Source of the DNA: Deroplatys truncata
Taxonomy: Eukaryota; Arthropoda; Insecta; Mantodea; Mantidae
Length of the DNA stretch: 64,000 nt
Assembly: GCA_030765065.1 (NCBI GenBank)
Contig: CM060979.1
Span: 14,351,001 to 14,415,000, forward strand
Direction of reading: 5' to 3'
Numbering within the stretch: position 1 is the stretch's first letter; each line of letters begins with the position of its first letter. Below, piece after piece: positions 21,290 to 32,124 of this stretch. Below the pieces are notes generated by a model. It ran no database searches and was not told where the DNA came from. It saw nothing but the letters and a program-made list of their open reading frames with translations. The position numbers were made by a program, and so were the translations under genes.

Positions 21290-22895
21290 CTTTAACTCCT
21301 TGGTCATATCGCGACGGATCTGTTGGTGGATAACTCTTAGAACGATATGTGATGAACAGTTAGCCTTCTAGGTCTCATCCCTGTAACCACCCGCTCCGTG
21401 ACGTGTCACAGAGATCCTAGTGCATAGTTACGGAATCTTCTGCTTCATGCCGTGCAGACAGCATTAGAGTGCCGTCCAACCCAACCGCCACCCTCACACA
21501 GAAATGCGGACAGTTAGCCTTCTAGGTCTCATCCCTGTAACCACCTGCTTCATGCCGTGCAGACAGCATTAGGGTGCCGTCCAACCCAACCGTCGCGCTC
21601 ACACAGAAATGCGGACAGTTAGCCTTCTAGGTCTCATCCCTGTAACCCCTGCTTCATGCCGTGCAGACAGCATTAGGGTGCCGTCCAACCCAACCGCCGC
21701 GCTCACACAGAAATGCGGACAGTTAGCCTTCTCGGTCTCATCCCTGTAACCACCTGCTTCATGTCGTGCAGATGGCATTAGGGTGCCGTCCAACCCAACC
21801 GCCGCGCTCACACAGAAATGCGGACAGTTAGCATTCTAGGTCTCATCCCTGTAACCACTGCTTCTTGCCGTGCAGACAGCATTAGGGTGCCGTCCAACCC
21901 AACCGCCGCGCTCACACAGAAATGCGGACAGTTAGCCTTCTAGGTCTCATCCCTGTAACCACCTGCTTCTTGCCGTGCAGACAGCATTAGGGTGCCGTCC
22001 AACCCAACCGCCGCGCTCACACAGAAATGCGGACAGTTAGCCTTCTAGGTCTCATCCCTGTAACCACCTGCTTCATGTCGTGCAGATGGCATTAGGGTGC
22101 CGTCCAACCCAACCGCCGCGCTCACACAGAAATGCGGACAGTTAGCATTCTAGGTCTCATCCCTGTAACCACTGCTTCTTGCCGTGCAGACAACATTAGG
22201 GTGCCGTCCAACCCAACCGCCACCCTCACACAGAAATGCGGACAGTTAGCATTCTAGGTCTCATCCCTGTAACCACTGCTTCTTGCCGTGCAGACAGCAT
22301 TAGGGTGCCGTCCAACCCAACCGCCGCGCTCACACAGAAATGCGGACAGTTAGCCTTCTAGGTCTCATCCCTGTAACCACCTGCTTCTTGCCGTGCAGAC
22401 AGCATTAGGGTGCCGTCCAACCCAACCGCCGCGCTCACACAGAAATGCGGACAGTTAGCCTTCTAGGTCTCATCCCTGTAACCACCTGCTTCATGTCGTG
22501 CAGATGGCATTAGGGTGCCGACCAGTCTAACCGCCGCGCTCACACAGAAATGCGGACAGTTAGCCTTCTCGGTCTCATCCCTGGAAATGCCATCTTGCTT
22601 CGTCACGTGCCCACAGAGACCGCCAGCGCATGGCAGCCGGATCTTCTGCTTCGTGCCGTGCAGATGGCGTTAAGGTGCCGTCCAATCTAACTGCTTACAT
22701 TGTCTAGATAGATGACATAGCATTCGCTATTAGCACTTTGTTTTTTAATTTACTATTGTTATAGACTTAAGGTGGAACTTTGGGTTGTGGTATTAAATAT
22801 CCAATCCGATATTTATCTTGGCGTCTGAGGAAAACCACGAAAAAACCTCAGAGAGATTGGTCGGCCCACGGGATTTGAACCCTGGTCCTCCCGAA
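21290..22895 (-). mobile_element. tRNA-headed element E with expanded minisatellite tail
   Basis: On the minus strand the head lies at about 22895-22840 (B-box complement GGGATTTGAACCC on the plus strand). A body follows (GGTGGAACTTTGGGTTGTGG, plus-strand 22762), then the tandem array, then a unique end near TCGCGACGGATCTG (21310). The same order, head, body and one repeat-like unit, occurs on the plus strand at 34296-34655, and the unique end recurs at 33821. I infer one mobile family whose tail has amplified here. Confidence 0.7.
21355..22700. repeat. Minisatellite, about 105-bp unit, about 12 copies
   Basis: The word GCGGACAGTTAGC recurs at 21506, 21611, 21715, 21820, 21924, 22029, 22134, 22239, 22342, 22448 and 22552, spacing 103-106 bp. 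Partial units lie at both ends. Each unit contains TCTCATCCCTGTAACCAC, GTGCAGACAGCATTAGG and CCAACCCAACCGCC. Unit variants (CATGCCGTGC, CTTGCCGTGC, CATGTCGTGCAGATGG) recur in blocks. The unit is GC-richer than its surroundings. Confidence 0.97.
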
Positions 22896-23676
22896 TAAAA
22901 AACAATGTTGGCTTGTATTTCTTGTTTTATGATCAAGTATTTTGTTTGAAATCCTGTTGAAGTCAAATGACTGGCCACTGCCCTCTGGAAGGTTTCCATG
23001 ACGACTTTAGCGACCTAGGCTGCTAAAGTACTATTTTCCGGCGTGTTAACAGTCCGACAAGCAGCTGTTTTAGAGAGTCTCTACTAAAAATATATTCCAT
23101 AACACTTCTTCATCTATCCTTGAATTAGCACATTAGTTTGTTTAACAAGTATAGGGTTATGTATTTCTTTAACACTCCAGGACCTGTTTAATATAATATT
23201 TGGAGGTTATGGCGGTTCCTTGAAATCCCGAAAGTAAGCAGTTGGGGAGAGGGGTGAGAGGAAGCTCCCCCATGCGTTCACAGGATGTCAAGCGCAGAGT
23301 GATACTATGTCTCGGATTCATTCTCGGACCGGAAAGACTGTAGAAGGCACCTCGCCAATCTACTGTTCCTCCTCACCCCTCGCAAATGACTAAGGACAAG
23401 ACAATGTGACGTGGCGCTCTGGCACTTTCTTGCTTAAAATACGTGATAATTAACGTGAACGCTATTTTTGTTCGTATTATGCTTCATACGAGTCCCAAGT
23501 ATGCGGCTCGTTCCGCTAATTTTCTCGCGAGAACGCACAGGCCTGATGGATAACATAGACTGCCTTAGCACAGTGAGGAAAGTTGGCTTTTCTCCACGGT
23601 AGTTCCCGAAAACAGCATTTGAGCCAAACCTTTAGTTAAACCTCTTTTTAGTCCAGCAGCAGAATTGCAGACATTT
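22896..23676. other. Gap: no recognisable gene
   Basis: Contains no repeat shared elsewhere in the window and no protein similarity. A purine-rich stretch with GGGGAGAGGGGTGAGAGG lies at 23240-23260. Confidence 0.5.
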
Positions 23677-23770
23677 TTACTTTCTCTACTTATTACCTAT
23701 ATAAGTAAAGGAATTATTGTATTCTATCCAAAAATTCGATACCGAAAACACACGTTTTGAGGGTCTGCAG
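23677..23770 (-). mobile_element. Family A 3'-end fragment
   Basis: TTTTTACTTTCTCTACT followed by AAAAATTCGATACCGAAA matches the 3' terminus in reverse. It breaks off after CACACGTTTTGAGG. Confidence 0.8.
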
Positions 23771-23905
23771 ATAAAAAATCAAACAATACGTGTGTCCAAT
23801 TGTCAGTGAAACAAGGGGATTCAGGAAATGGAAGCGATAGTCAAATGTTTAAATGCGGATCGCTCTTTCTATAACACCTCGAGAAACAGCTGAATGGCGA
23901 CAGCA

Positions 23906-25697
23906 CTTTAAAAAATCTGATGTGATACATTCACGTGACTTTTCTCAACCCTCTATAGCTTATTAGTGGGCATACAGATGATTCTTAGGACGGCTTATTT
24001 TCCTATCTGCTTCATTTTAATCAATATACGCTTTCCATAACATTGCGGAAAACAACTGAAAATCGATAAGACTTAGAAGAACTAAGTATTGAACAATTCC
24101 AACCATTGAGGCAGAATTTGTAACACTTAAATAATTTCAGTAATTATATAATATGTAAATTCAATAACAGCCGTCTTGAAGCAATATGTGTATGTAATAA
24201 TTTGTAAAATGTATATAACAGTCATTGTATATGCTTATATTATTGTATACATGTGTAATAATGTTATGTGAATGTATTACGTAATTTAATAATATAGGAG
24301 CTGTGAGAATAATAAGTTAAAAGTTGCTAACAATGAGGTAACCTTGAGGCAATAATGAGTAAGAATGTTTAACAATACTACTTGTGATTCTTGGAGTAAC
24401 AATAATGTAATTTTAGTGACAGTTTAAAAATCAACAACCAGAAAAAGCTTTAGTTAAATGAAGGTATTCTATTGGATTAGGATTAGCCAATCAGAAACTG
24501 AAAAGGAGAAACATTTACAAATTCAGAAGTCAGTTGCCTGCGGACAGTGTTTGTAACTGGATGCGTGAGGCGTCCTCGAGAAATTAAATACGTATTCGTG
24601 AGAGACGAAAATAATATACTTATTAAAAAGTGCAAGTACTAAATAAAAGAATCTCACAGCTCTCTCTCTCTCTATATCAGTGAAGTGTTATTTAAAATCG
24701 TATCAAGCATTAATAAAAGAAGTGAAATAAAATTATAATCTGTGTAAGTCTACATTCTTGTCGCATCACAACCCTACTAAGAGAAACGTGTCTCTAACAA
24801 TAATACTGACGCAGCCGAGGTAAACATAAATATAATCCTTAAAGAAACAGTCAAATTACAAAGTTAATATTTTTTAAATTTGGGGCAAAGGTCACGGAAA
24901 CTGTTTACTATACGTGCGGTTGCAACTACAAGTTCGGGTCCCCAACAGTTGAAATACGATACAACTCCTAAAAATACTCATTTCTCACCATTAACAACGG
25001 ATATCTCGTAAATGGCGGATGCCACAAAAAATATTTGAAATGAATTGTGTGTTTTAAAGAGATTTATATTTTTTAAAAATTGTATTATCTACAATGGTCA
25101 TATCCGCGGCCAAAACCATCGGAACATATTTGCTAAGCGCAATGGTGTTAACTTGTATGCAGTTGTCATTGGATTTCTGGTTTTTCTTTGGCTTTTGTTT
25201 ATTAGATCACGCACACATTCACTCTCTCATTCAGACTCTGAGGAAAATAGGGAATAACCTACATTTTTGTGTAGTACGTTTTCATCTATCTTTTGAGGTT
25301 TACCAGTTGTGGAAGATTATATAAATTTCCTTCCGAATGAAGAGGGCTTCACAGGCCATTCCTAGAAAATTCAAGATATACATTTCATTTGTCATGTAAA
25401 TTTCTTTAATATATGATATTTTAATCAAAATCATCAGAAATGTTGTTTACAAAATCAAAAATAATGAAAGTTTTTTCGTGTAAAGCGTGATTTGGGATGG
25501 AGGGATTTTGTTGTAAACTGACTTATCGTTTTTGAGTTATGCTGTTCACATATACACACAGACGCTTTTCTAAAAAAAAAATTCTGGATTCAGGGGACCT
25601 CAAAACACATTTCTCCAGAGGAATTCCGACATCGAATTTTTGGATAGTATACAATACTTGCTTTACCTACTGTAAGTACGTAGCAGAGAAAGTAAAA
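23906..25697 (+). mobile_element. Family A2 repeat, full span, carrying LTR-like element C
   Basis: Starts AAAAAATCTGATGTGATAC and ends AGCAGAGAAAGTAAAAA. A2 differs from A1 in blocks such as CTTCACAGGCCATTCC and GTAGTACGTTTTC. Element C interrupts it at 24107-24987 with a 4-bp duplication. The CA tract is short (near 25550-25560). Confidence 0.88.
24107..24987 (+). mobile_element. LTR-like element C, complete copy with CCAT duplication
   Basis: 881 bp with ends TGAGGCAG...TTTCTCA. CCAT flanks both sides (24103-24106, 24988-24991) and the host repeat A2 is continuous without it. It holds two CCAAT-type boxes (TAGCCAATCAG near 24485), AATAAAAG signals near 24710 and no ORF. TG...CA ends plus a 4-bp duplication fit a solo LTR of a Gypsy-like element. 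Four other copies or fragments are in the window. Confidence 0.82.
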
Positions 25698-26437
25698 ATG
25701 ATGTATTTGGTAGCTATTTGCTGTTGTAATAAATTTTACATGTTTTAGGTATTTTTTTTAACTACAGGTTTTGTTAGCGTGAATGGAAAAATCTATCAAA
25801 TCCAACACTTCGTCATTTGATGATTGTCTATGTATTGAAAATATCTGATGTGATACATTCACATGACTTTTATTACCGGGTTTACAAATTATTCTTACTA
25901 AGGTTTATTTTTCTACGTACTTCATTTTAATCGAGATAAACCTTTACAGAAACAGCTACATTACACATTTCGTTATAGAGAACAGCGATAGTCAAATGTT
26001 TAACAACTGGACGCTATATGCTGGCCTTAAAATTCCATACTGTTTCCATGACATTGCGAGAAACAAGTGAATGTTGACAGGACTTTAAGAGGATGACCAA
26101 GTAATGAAGAATTCTAACCATATGTATGTTTTAGAGAGATCTACATTTCTTGTGTTGTACGTTTTCGTCTTTTAACTTTTACAACTTATATACGATTACA
26201 CAAAATTCCTTCCGAAATGAAAAGGACTTCACAGGCTATGCCCAGAAAATTCAAGGTATACATTTTATTTGTCATGTAAATATCTTAAATAAATGGTATT
26301 TTAATAAAAATCGTTAAACTAATTTTTTTTAGAAAATAAAAATTTTCGAAAACATTTCGGGTAAACGGTAGTTGGGGTGGGGGTATTTTCTTTAAAATAT
26401 TCGTGTTGCAACTTTTTCGTTCTTGAGCTATGTATGC

Positions 26438-28095
26438 TGAGGTAGTTTATGCCCCACGTTTAGGGGCCAATCTTGAGGTAGTCGCTGCAGCCTCACGTAT
26501 GGGAGATATGTTTCTTGGAGTGTTCGCCCCCACGTACAATACAAACTTTCCGGTGGCCTTCGCCCCCACGTTTAAAAATCAACTTTGTATTTTAATGTTT
26601 ATTTAAATATTATATATGTATGCCTCGGCTGCGTCAGTAGTAATTTTCAAAACACGTATCTCTTAGCAGGGCTGGTGTGGCTAAAGAATGAAGGTTTACA
26701 CAAATTATAATTGTATTTTACTTTATTTATTAATCCTTCACACGAGTAAATAACACTTCACTGATATATCCTACTATAGAGCTGTGAGATTATTGTTTAA
26801 TTGCACTTTTCTCACCGCAATGAATTTTTATTTCTCACACTGAACACGTGCCATACCGAACTGTTTGGGTACGCAATCTTGTAGCGTCTGCCGCCTGAAT
26901 TTGTATAATTCCTCTGTTTCAAGTCTCTGATTGGCTAAGCCTACTTCAATAGGATACTTTTATTTAACTTAAGCTTTTTCTAGTTTTTGATTGGCTATTT
27001 TTAAACTCTCTTAAATATTACATTATTGTTTCCAAGAATAATTAGTAGTCTTTATTAAACTTTCTAATTTATTGTTGTCTCAAGGTTACCTCATTGTTGG
27101 CAACTTTCGACTTCTATTCTCACAGCTCCTACATTGTTAAAACTACATAACACATTCACATAACATTAATATGCATGTACATAATAATATAAACTGACGC
27201 AGGTAATTCTTTCTACCCCAAGTTTAGGCGCAATATGACGCAGCCACGCTCCGTCCTCCAACAATGAAGCAATACCTTTGCCTCACGGTTGCTGCTTGTC
27301 TCCTCCCAGTTGGTTCTTCTTTTGCCACGGCTGCTCCAGCATGAAACCTTAACCTCAGGGTATGCGTGGGTGTGTACAGAGAAACACACAAACGCTGTCT
27401 TGGAACACTTTTATTCACTATTTAAAATAATACTTTAGGTTTGCTGATCACTATTAAATGCATACGATGATACTTGGTCTTTACCAATACCGAAGAATAT
27501 TAACTACAGCTAAGCGTTCTACCCTCTAGCATGTTCGCCACCAATGTTCACAACTCGACGAGAACGTCGTCCCGTCCTCGCCAGGCACTCAGGACAGGCT
27601 GATCTACCCACGCTAATACAAGGAAAACCAACGCCTAAACTTCCCCTCTCTCCCCTCAAACTTTTTCTCAAACTTGGCGTCATGATGCTCAGAGAGTGGC
27701 CTTCACCAGGCTAAGTGCAGCTGTACTCGGCTGTTTACCAGGAAAAACTTGCTTCAATGGTATTTACCCTTTCTACCTGAGGCTGGTCCCTCATTAACAA
27801 AACTGTGCCTATCTGGTCTTTCTGTCGCTTTTACAGCCAACAATTTTCACAATGCTTCTCCTTTTTATACATACACTGATTTTAAATATATTATTACTTA
27901 TTTTATATCGCTATCCTTCTTAGAATATTATGATAATTATTGCCTTTATAATTTCGGCTTCAAAACATAATACAATGACTGCAACATACACTTTACATTT
28001 TATATTATACACATATTGTTTTAAGGCGGGCTGTTATTATATTTTATATTATATAATTACACTGATATGATTTAAGTATTAAAAATACTGTCTCA
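26438..28095 (-). mobile_element. LTR-like element C, minus strand, with ATGC duplication and nested insertion
   Basis: Plus-strand view: starts TGAGGTAGTTTATG and ends ACTGTCTCA, flanked by ATGC at 26434-26437 and 28096-28099. Typical C blocks appear in reverse (GAGCTGTGAGATTATTG, AGGTTACCTCATTGTTGGC). A second element occupies about 27192-27966, accounting for the extra length over the 881-bp copy. Confidence 0.8.
27192..27966 (-). mobile_element. Unidentified insertion nested in element C (LTR-like)
   Basis: It separates the C words AATAATATAAAC and AATACAATGACTG, which are about 10-15 bp apart in other copies. Its plus-strand ends read TGACGCAGGTAATTC and AAACATAATACA, that is TG...CA. 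TTTATT at 27411 is a polyadenylation-type signal in reverse. No coding similarity. I cannot define a clear duplication, so the class is uncertain. Confidence 0.45.
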
Positions 28096-28105
28096 ATGCT
28101 GTTCA

Positions 28106-28108
28106 CAG

Positions 28109-28137
<29 letters not shown>
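28106..28137. repeat. AC microsatellite inside family A2
   Basis: Uninterrupted CACACA run at the usual microsatellite position of family A. Confidence 0.9.
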
Positions 28138-28139
<2 letters not shown>

Positions 28140-28265
28140 CGTTTTTCTAAAAATGCTTTATTTGGATTCAGCGGGTCTCAAAACATGTATTTACGGTGAG
28201 ATCTCGGTATCGAATTTTTGGGCGGAATACAATACAACTTCTACCTACTATGTTCGTAGTAGAGA

Positions 28266-28268
<3 letters not shown>

Positions 28269-28328
<60 letters not shown>
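28269..28328. repeat. AC microsatellite abutting the family A 3' end
   Basis: About 30 AC units begin directly at the terminal AGAGAAAGTA of the A2 copy. They replace the A-run seen at other copies. Confidence 0.95.
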
Positions 28329-28332
<4 letters not shown>

Positions 28333-28985
28333 ACATATTATACTTGTATGCGAGATGTACTTCATATTTCATTAACGACACAAAGTGGAGATATTTCTGC
28401 ACGCTGACGGAGATTTGAATTTTTGCGATGAAGCTTACATGGATATCCGGATGCTGCGATCGAGTTATGTACACGAGCAGCAGAGTCCATTGAACAGTTA
28501 GTATCGGCGGCGGCGGCGGCGGCGACGACACAGCGCGTGTCATTTTGAGGCGTAATGAAGTACAAACATTGTTTTTGTGTATGTTGGCACGTTGCTGGCA
28601 GGAGGAGAGATGTAATTATAAACACTGCCGCTACTGCCAGTGTTGAGGAAGAAGGGGGAGGAGGGGGGAAATAAAATTGATGTCCTCGGAGAAAAGAAGG
28701 AAAAGAGGCAGGGGATGCATGACAATGCCTTCGCGTGATGGCGGTGGCGTTCTTCTCGCTTACGTGTGCACCGCTTTCTGTATTTTCTGCTCCGTAGGGT
28801 AATTGTCCCAGTAATCGCCATCTAGTGCTTCCTGCTGTCCAGAAACTTTTTAACAGCATTTTATTGGGCTCTTATTTCCAAAGTCTAGGGAGAATGGGAA
28901 ACAAACCTGGCTAAAGAAAAATTCCCAGCCGGTAGTCAACCCCGGGATCTCTGGATTTGCTAACCTCCAGATCACAGACACAGTC
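28329..28985. other. Gap: no gene called; includes GGC repeat at 28504-28524
   Basis: A 165-codon minus-strand frame (28362-28859) runs through GGC repeats (poly-Ala) and a CCT-rich stretch (poly-Pro). It has no recognisable domain, so I treat it as low-complexity. The end (28925-28985) has GGATCTCTGGATTTGC, a weak tRNA-like or SINE edge. Confidence 0.45.
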
Positions 28986-29783
28986 GAGGGGGATTTTCTT
29001 GTAAAATATTTTCTCTATATACAGATTTCGATATCGAGATTTCATCTTAAATATACGTTTTCAATCCATAAAAAGAAAAAAAAACACTTAGAAAAATTTT
29101 GGCTTGTGTTTGTGAGTGGGTGAACATCATAACTGAAAAACAAAAAGTGGGATCAATACAACACTGTGTATTTAGGTTCAGTACCTTCCAAAGATGTGAC
29201 AAAAGGATTTTCAAGAAAACTCCCGCACCCCAAACTACTTTAAAAATTTCTAAAAATGGCTCTAACGATTCTGATTAAAATACAATATTTTAAAGATATT
29301 TACATGACAAATAAAATGTATAACTTGAATTTTCGTTAAATAGCCTGTGAAATATTCATTCGAAAGGAATTTTATATAATCTTATATAACTGGTAAACTT
29401 GAAGCGTTAGACGAAAACTATCGACACAAAAAATTTAGTTCTCTTTAAAACACAAAATTTATGTCTTAAGTTTTTTCCTTGTATGTCATTTCTGAGATAT
29501 TAATAAAGGTTCGAATTGTTCATTTTTTGGTGACTCTTTTAAAGTGGCATCAACATTCACTTGTTTCTCGCGATGTCATGGAAACAGTATGGAATTTTAA
29601 GGCCAGCATATAGCGTCCAGTTGTTAAACATTTGACTATCGCTGTTCTCTTTGTATCTATAACAAAATGTGTAATGAAGCTGTTTCTGTAAAGGTTTATT
29701 TGGATTAAAATGTAGTTGACAGAAAAATAAGCTTTAGTAAGAATAGTTTGTATACCCACTAATAAACGGTAGTGTAGAGAAAG
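28986..29783 (-). mobile_element. Family A2 repeat, near full length
   Basis: Reverse copy with GGTAGTGTAGAGAAAGTAATGTG at its 5' end (near 29780), core blocks CTTGAAGCGTTAGACG and GTTTGTGAGTGGGTGAAC, and a degenerate 3' terminus. The 5' terminus is fused to an LTR-like C fragment at a shared ATGTG. Confidence 0.82.
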
Positions 29784-30330
29784 TAATGTGTATTACGTAA
29801 TTTAATAATGTAGGAGCTGTGAGAATAATAGGTTAAAAGTTGCTAACAATGAGGTAGCCTTGAGATAATAATGAATAAGAATGTTTAATAATGCTACTAA
29901 TCATTATTGGAGCAACAATAATGTAAATTTTGTGACAGTTTATAAAATAGCCAATCAGAAATTGAAAAGAAGAAACATTTACAAATTCAGAAGTCAGTTA
30001 CTAGTAGACTGTGTTCCTAACCAGACGTGAGACACGTCCTCGAAAAATTTTATACGTATTTTGTGTAAGACAAAAAAATAGTTTACATGTTAAAAAGTGC
30101 AAGTATTTAATAAAAACATCTCTCAGCTCTCTATATCAGTGAAGTGCTATTTAAATCATGTCAAGCATTAATAAAAGGAGTGAAGTAAAATTATAATCTG
30201 TGTAAGCCTATATTCTTGTCGCACCACAACCCTACAAAGAGAAACATGTCTCTAACAATAATACTTACGCAGCCGAGGCAAACATACATATAATATTTAA
30301 AGAAACAGTCAAATTACAAAGTTAATATTA
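29784..30330 (+). mobile_element. LTR-like element C, truncated at both ends
   Basis: It starts inside C at ATGTGTATTACGTAATTT and runs through GAGCTGTGAGAATAATAGG to CAAATTACAAAGTTAATATT. Beyond that it diverges from the other C copies. It is fused at the left to family A2. Confidence 0.85.
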
Positions 30331-31110
30331 ATTGGCGACAACAACTGAAAAGAAGAGATCAACGAACATCAGGGAACTTCAGAAAAACTTCAGAGAACGT
30401 CAGAATCATCAACATCATCCAAGGACAGCAACAATTCTTTCAGGAGTACGGGGCACGCAGTCAACAATTCAACAATCTACGAGGGAACAACCAGAACAAA
30501 AGGTCAGAAAATTTCAGTACTATATGTATAATAATTGTTAAAATTGTTAAGATAATTTCATGCTGTTAAGAAGTGGTAAATACTATCTTCAAATTATTTT
30601 TGTATCTTAGTGTTATTTCTTTATATCTCCCTGTCAATAATTACATTAGCAAGGGGAAGCATATTTCCACCACATCCATTGACGCTAATAAAGAAGAAAG
30701 GTAAGATACAGGTTGTGTTAAGAAGCAGATGGGAGGAACAGTCCTCATCATGTTATTTGTTGTTTCACGTACGACCCCTGCGCATGTATGTATATATGTA
30801 TAACGATTTGCATACAGATATTCATATGTTGCTGCAGGGTAGGTGGGCTGGTTATGCCAACCCCATTCCACACCGACGTCGCCGGGAGGGTTGCGGCCCC
30901 GGCAAATATGCAGAGACCATGTAACAAACCATCCTAATATTATTTAGTTACGCTTGTAGGCTTCACTGGTGCGCTGCAGTGAAGGGGGAGGGGGTGGGAG
31001 AAGCGAGACTGTTGCCAACTTGTCCCCTTTTATTTGACAGCTCAGGTAGCGTCGCCGAGTGTGTCCTGGTTAGGATAACTTCTTTTAGGAATGCATTTGT
31101 TTATTTTCTC
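30331..31110. other. Gap: unassigned, possibly internal retroelement sequence
   Basis: Immediately after element C comes ATTGGCGACAACAACTG. TGGCGAC resembles the start of primer-binding sites complementary to arginine tRNA in insect Gypsy elements, so 30334 could be the start of an internal region. A 69-codon frame rich in Gln, Arg and Glu follows (30332-30541), plausible as a gag start but unproven. From 30610 on I recognise nothing. Confidence 0.3.
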
Positions 31111-31185
31111 AATTACTTACCTATAGTAAGTAGGGGAAGTATTGCATTCAACCTAAAAACTCGATACCGGAAATACAGTATTGCC
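31111..31185 (-). mobile_element. Family A 3'-end fragment
   Basis: CTATAGTAAGTAGGGGAAGTATTGCATTC-type sequence, reverse of the family A 3' end, cut off after GATACCGGAAATAC. Confidence 0.8.
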
Positions 31186-31897
31186 TCTTCCCTGTATCGA
31201 TTATTACTGGGTATACAAACTATTCCTACTGAAGCTTATTTTTATACCTACTTCATTTAAATCCAGATAAACTTTACAGAAATAGCTACATTACACATTT
31301 CGATAACAGTGATAGTCAAATGTTTAACAACTGGACGCTATATGCTGGCCTTAAAATTCCATACTGTTTCCATGACATCGCAAGAAACAACTGAATGTTG
31401 ACATGGCTTTAAAAGAACGACCAAGTATTGAACAGTTCGAACCATTATTAACGGGTATCTCGGAAATGACTTGACACCGCAACATTTCTTGTGTAGTACG
31501 TTTTCGTCTATCGCTTAACGTTTACCAGTTATACAAGATTATATAAAATTTCTTCCGAATGAAGTTGACTTCACAGGCTATTCCCACAAAATTCAAGATA
31601 TGAGTTTTATTTGTCATGTAAAGGGTAGTTGCGGTGCGGATTTTCTTGAAAGCCTATCTGTCGCATTTTTGGAAGATACTGAACTTAAATACCAAGTTTG
31701 AATTAACCCAACTTTCGTTTTTAGTTACGCTGTTCACACAAACACGCACACACATATGGATCTTTTTCTAAAAATGCTTTTTTTTTTTAATTCAAGGTGC
31801 CGCAAAACATGTATTTCCAGTGAAATCCAGGTATTGAATTTTTGGGTTGAATGCAATACCTTCTCTACCTATATATACGTGATAGAGAAAGTAAAAA
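31186..31897 (+). mobile_element. Family A2 repeat, 5'-truncated
   Basis: It begins within the A2 5' region (CTGTATCGATTATTACTGGG) and ends GATAGAGAAAGTAAAAA. It includes CAACTGGACGCTATATGC and a CA tract near 31745. The block before TGTAAAGGGTAG has a short deletion. Confidence 0.82.
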
Positions 31898-31899
31898 GT

Positions 31900-32112
31900 G
31901 CATTTTTATAAAAAAAAAAAGGGCCCTTTGTGTGTGTTTGAACAGCATGACTAAAAACGAAAGGTCTTGGTATTTAAGATCAACATCTGTAACACGAAAA
32001 TTTTCAAGAAACATCCTCCCACATTGAACTATCCTTTAAATGGAAAACTTTTCGTTATTATTGATTTTCTCAAAAATGGTAGTTTGATTTAACTTGAATA
32101 TATTTAAGATAT
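31900..32112 (-). mobile_element. Family A fragment
   Basis: Reverse-strand middle section: TTTGAACAGCATGACTAAAA, TTTTCAAGAAACATCC and TTGATTTTCTCAAAAATGG. Lacks both termini. Confidence 0.7.
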
Positions 32113-32124
32113 TTACCTGGAAAA

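Larger units (their letters stand above)
25838..28275 (+). mobile_element. Family A2 repeat, full span, carrying element C and its nested insertion
   Basis: The 5' end ATCTGATGTGATACATTCA (25843) leads to TTCTTGAGCTATGTATGC (26437). After element C the same sentence of the repeat continues with ATGCTGTTCACAGACACAC (28096) and ends GTAGTAGAGAAAGTA (28270). A long AC tract follows directly. Confidence 0.87.

Noticed and set aside
21599..21811. 70-codon minus-strand ORF with repeated SAAVGLDGTLM
   Set aside because: It is two minisatellite units read in frame; unit lengths of 103-106 bp break it elsewhere.
21355..22700. CRISPR array
   Set aside because: The regular 105-bp period has no short repeat with unique spacers; whole units repeat, and the context is eukaryotic.
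28362..28859. 165-codon minus-strand ORF
   Set aside because: It consists largely of poly-Pro and poly-Ala from CCT and GGC repeats with no domain, and overlapping frames are equally open.
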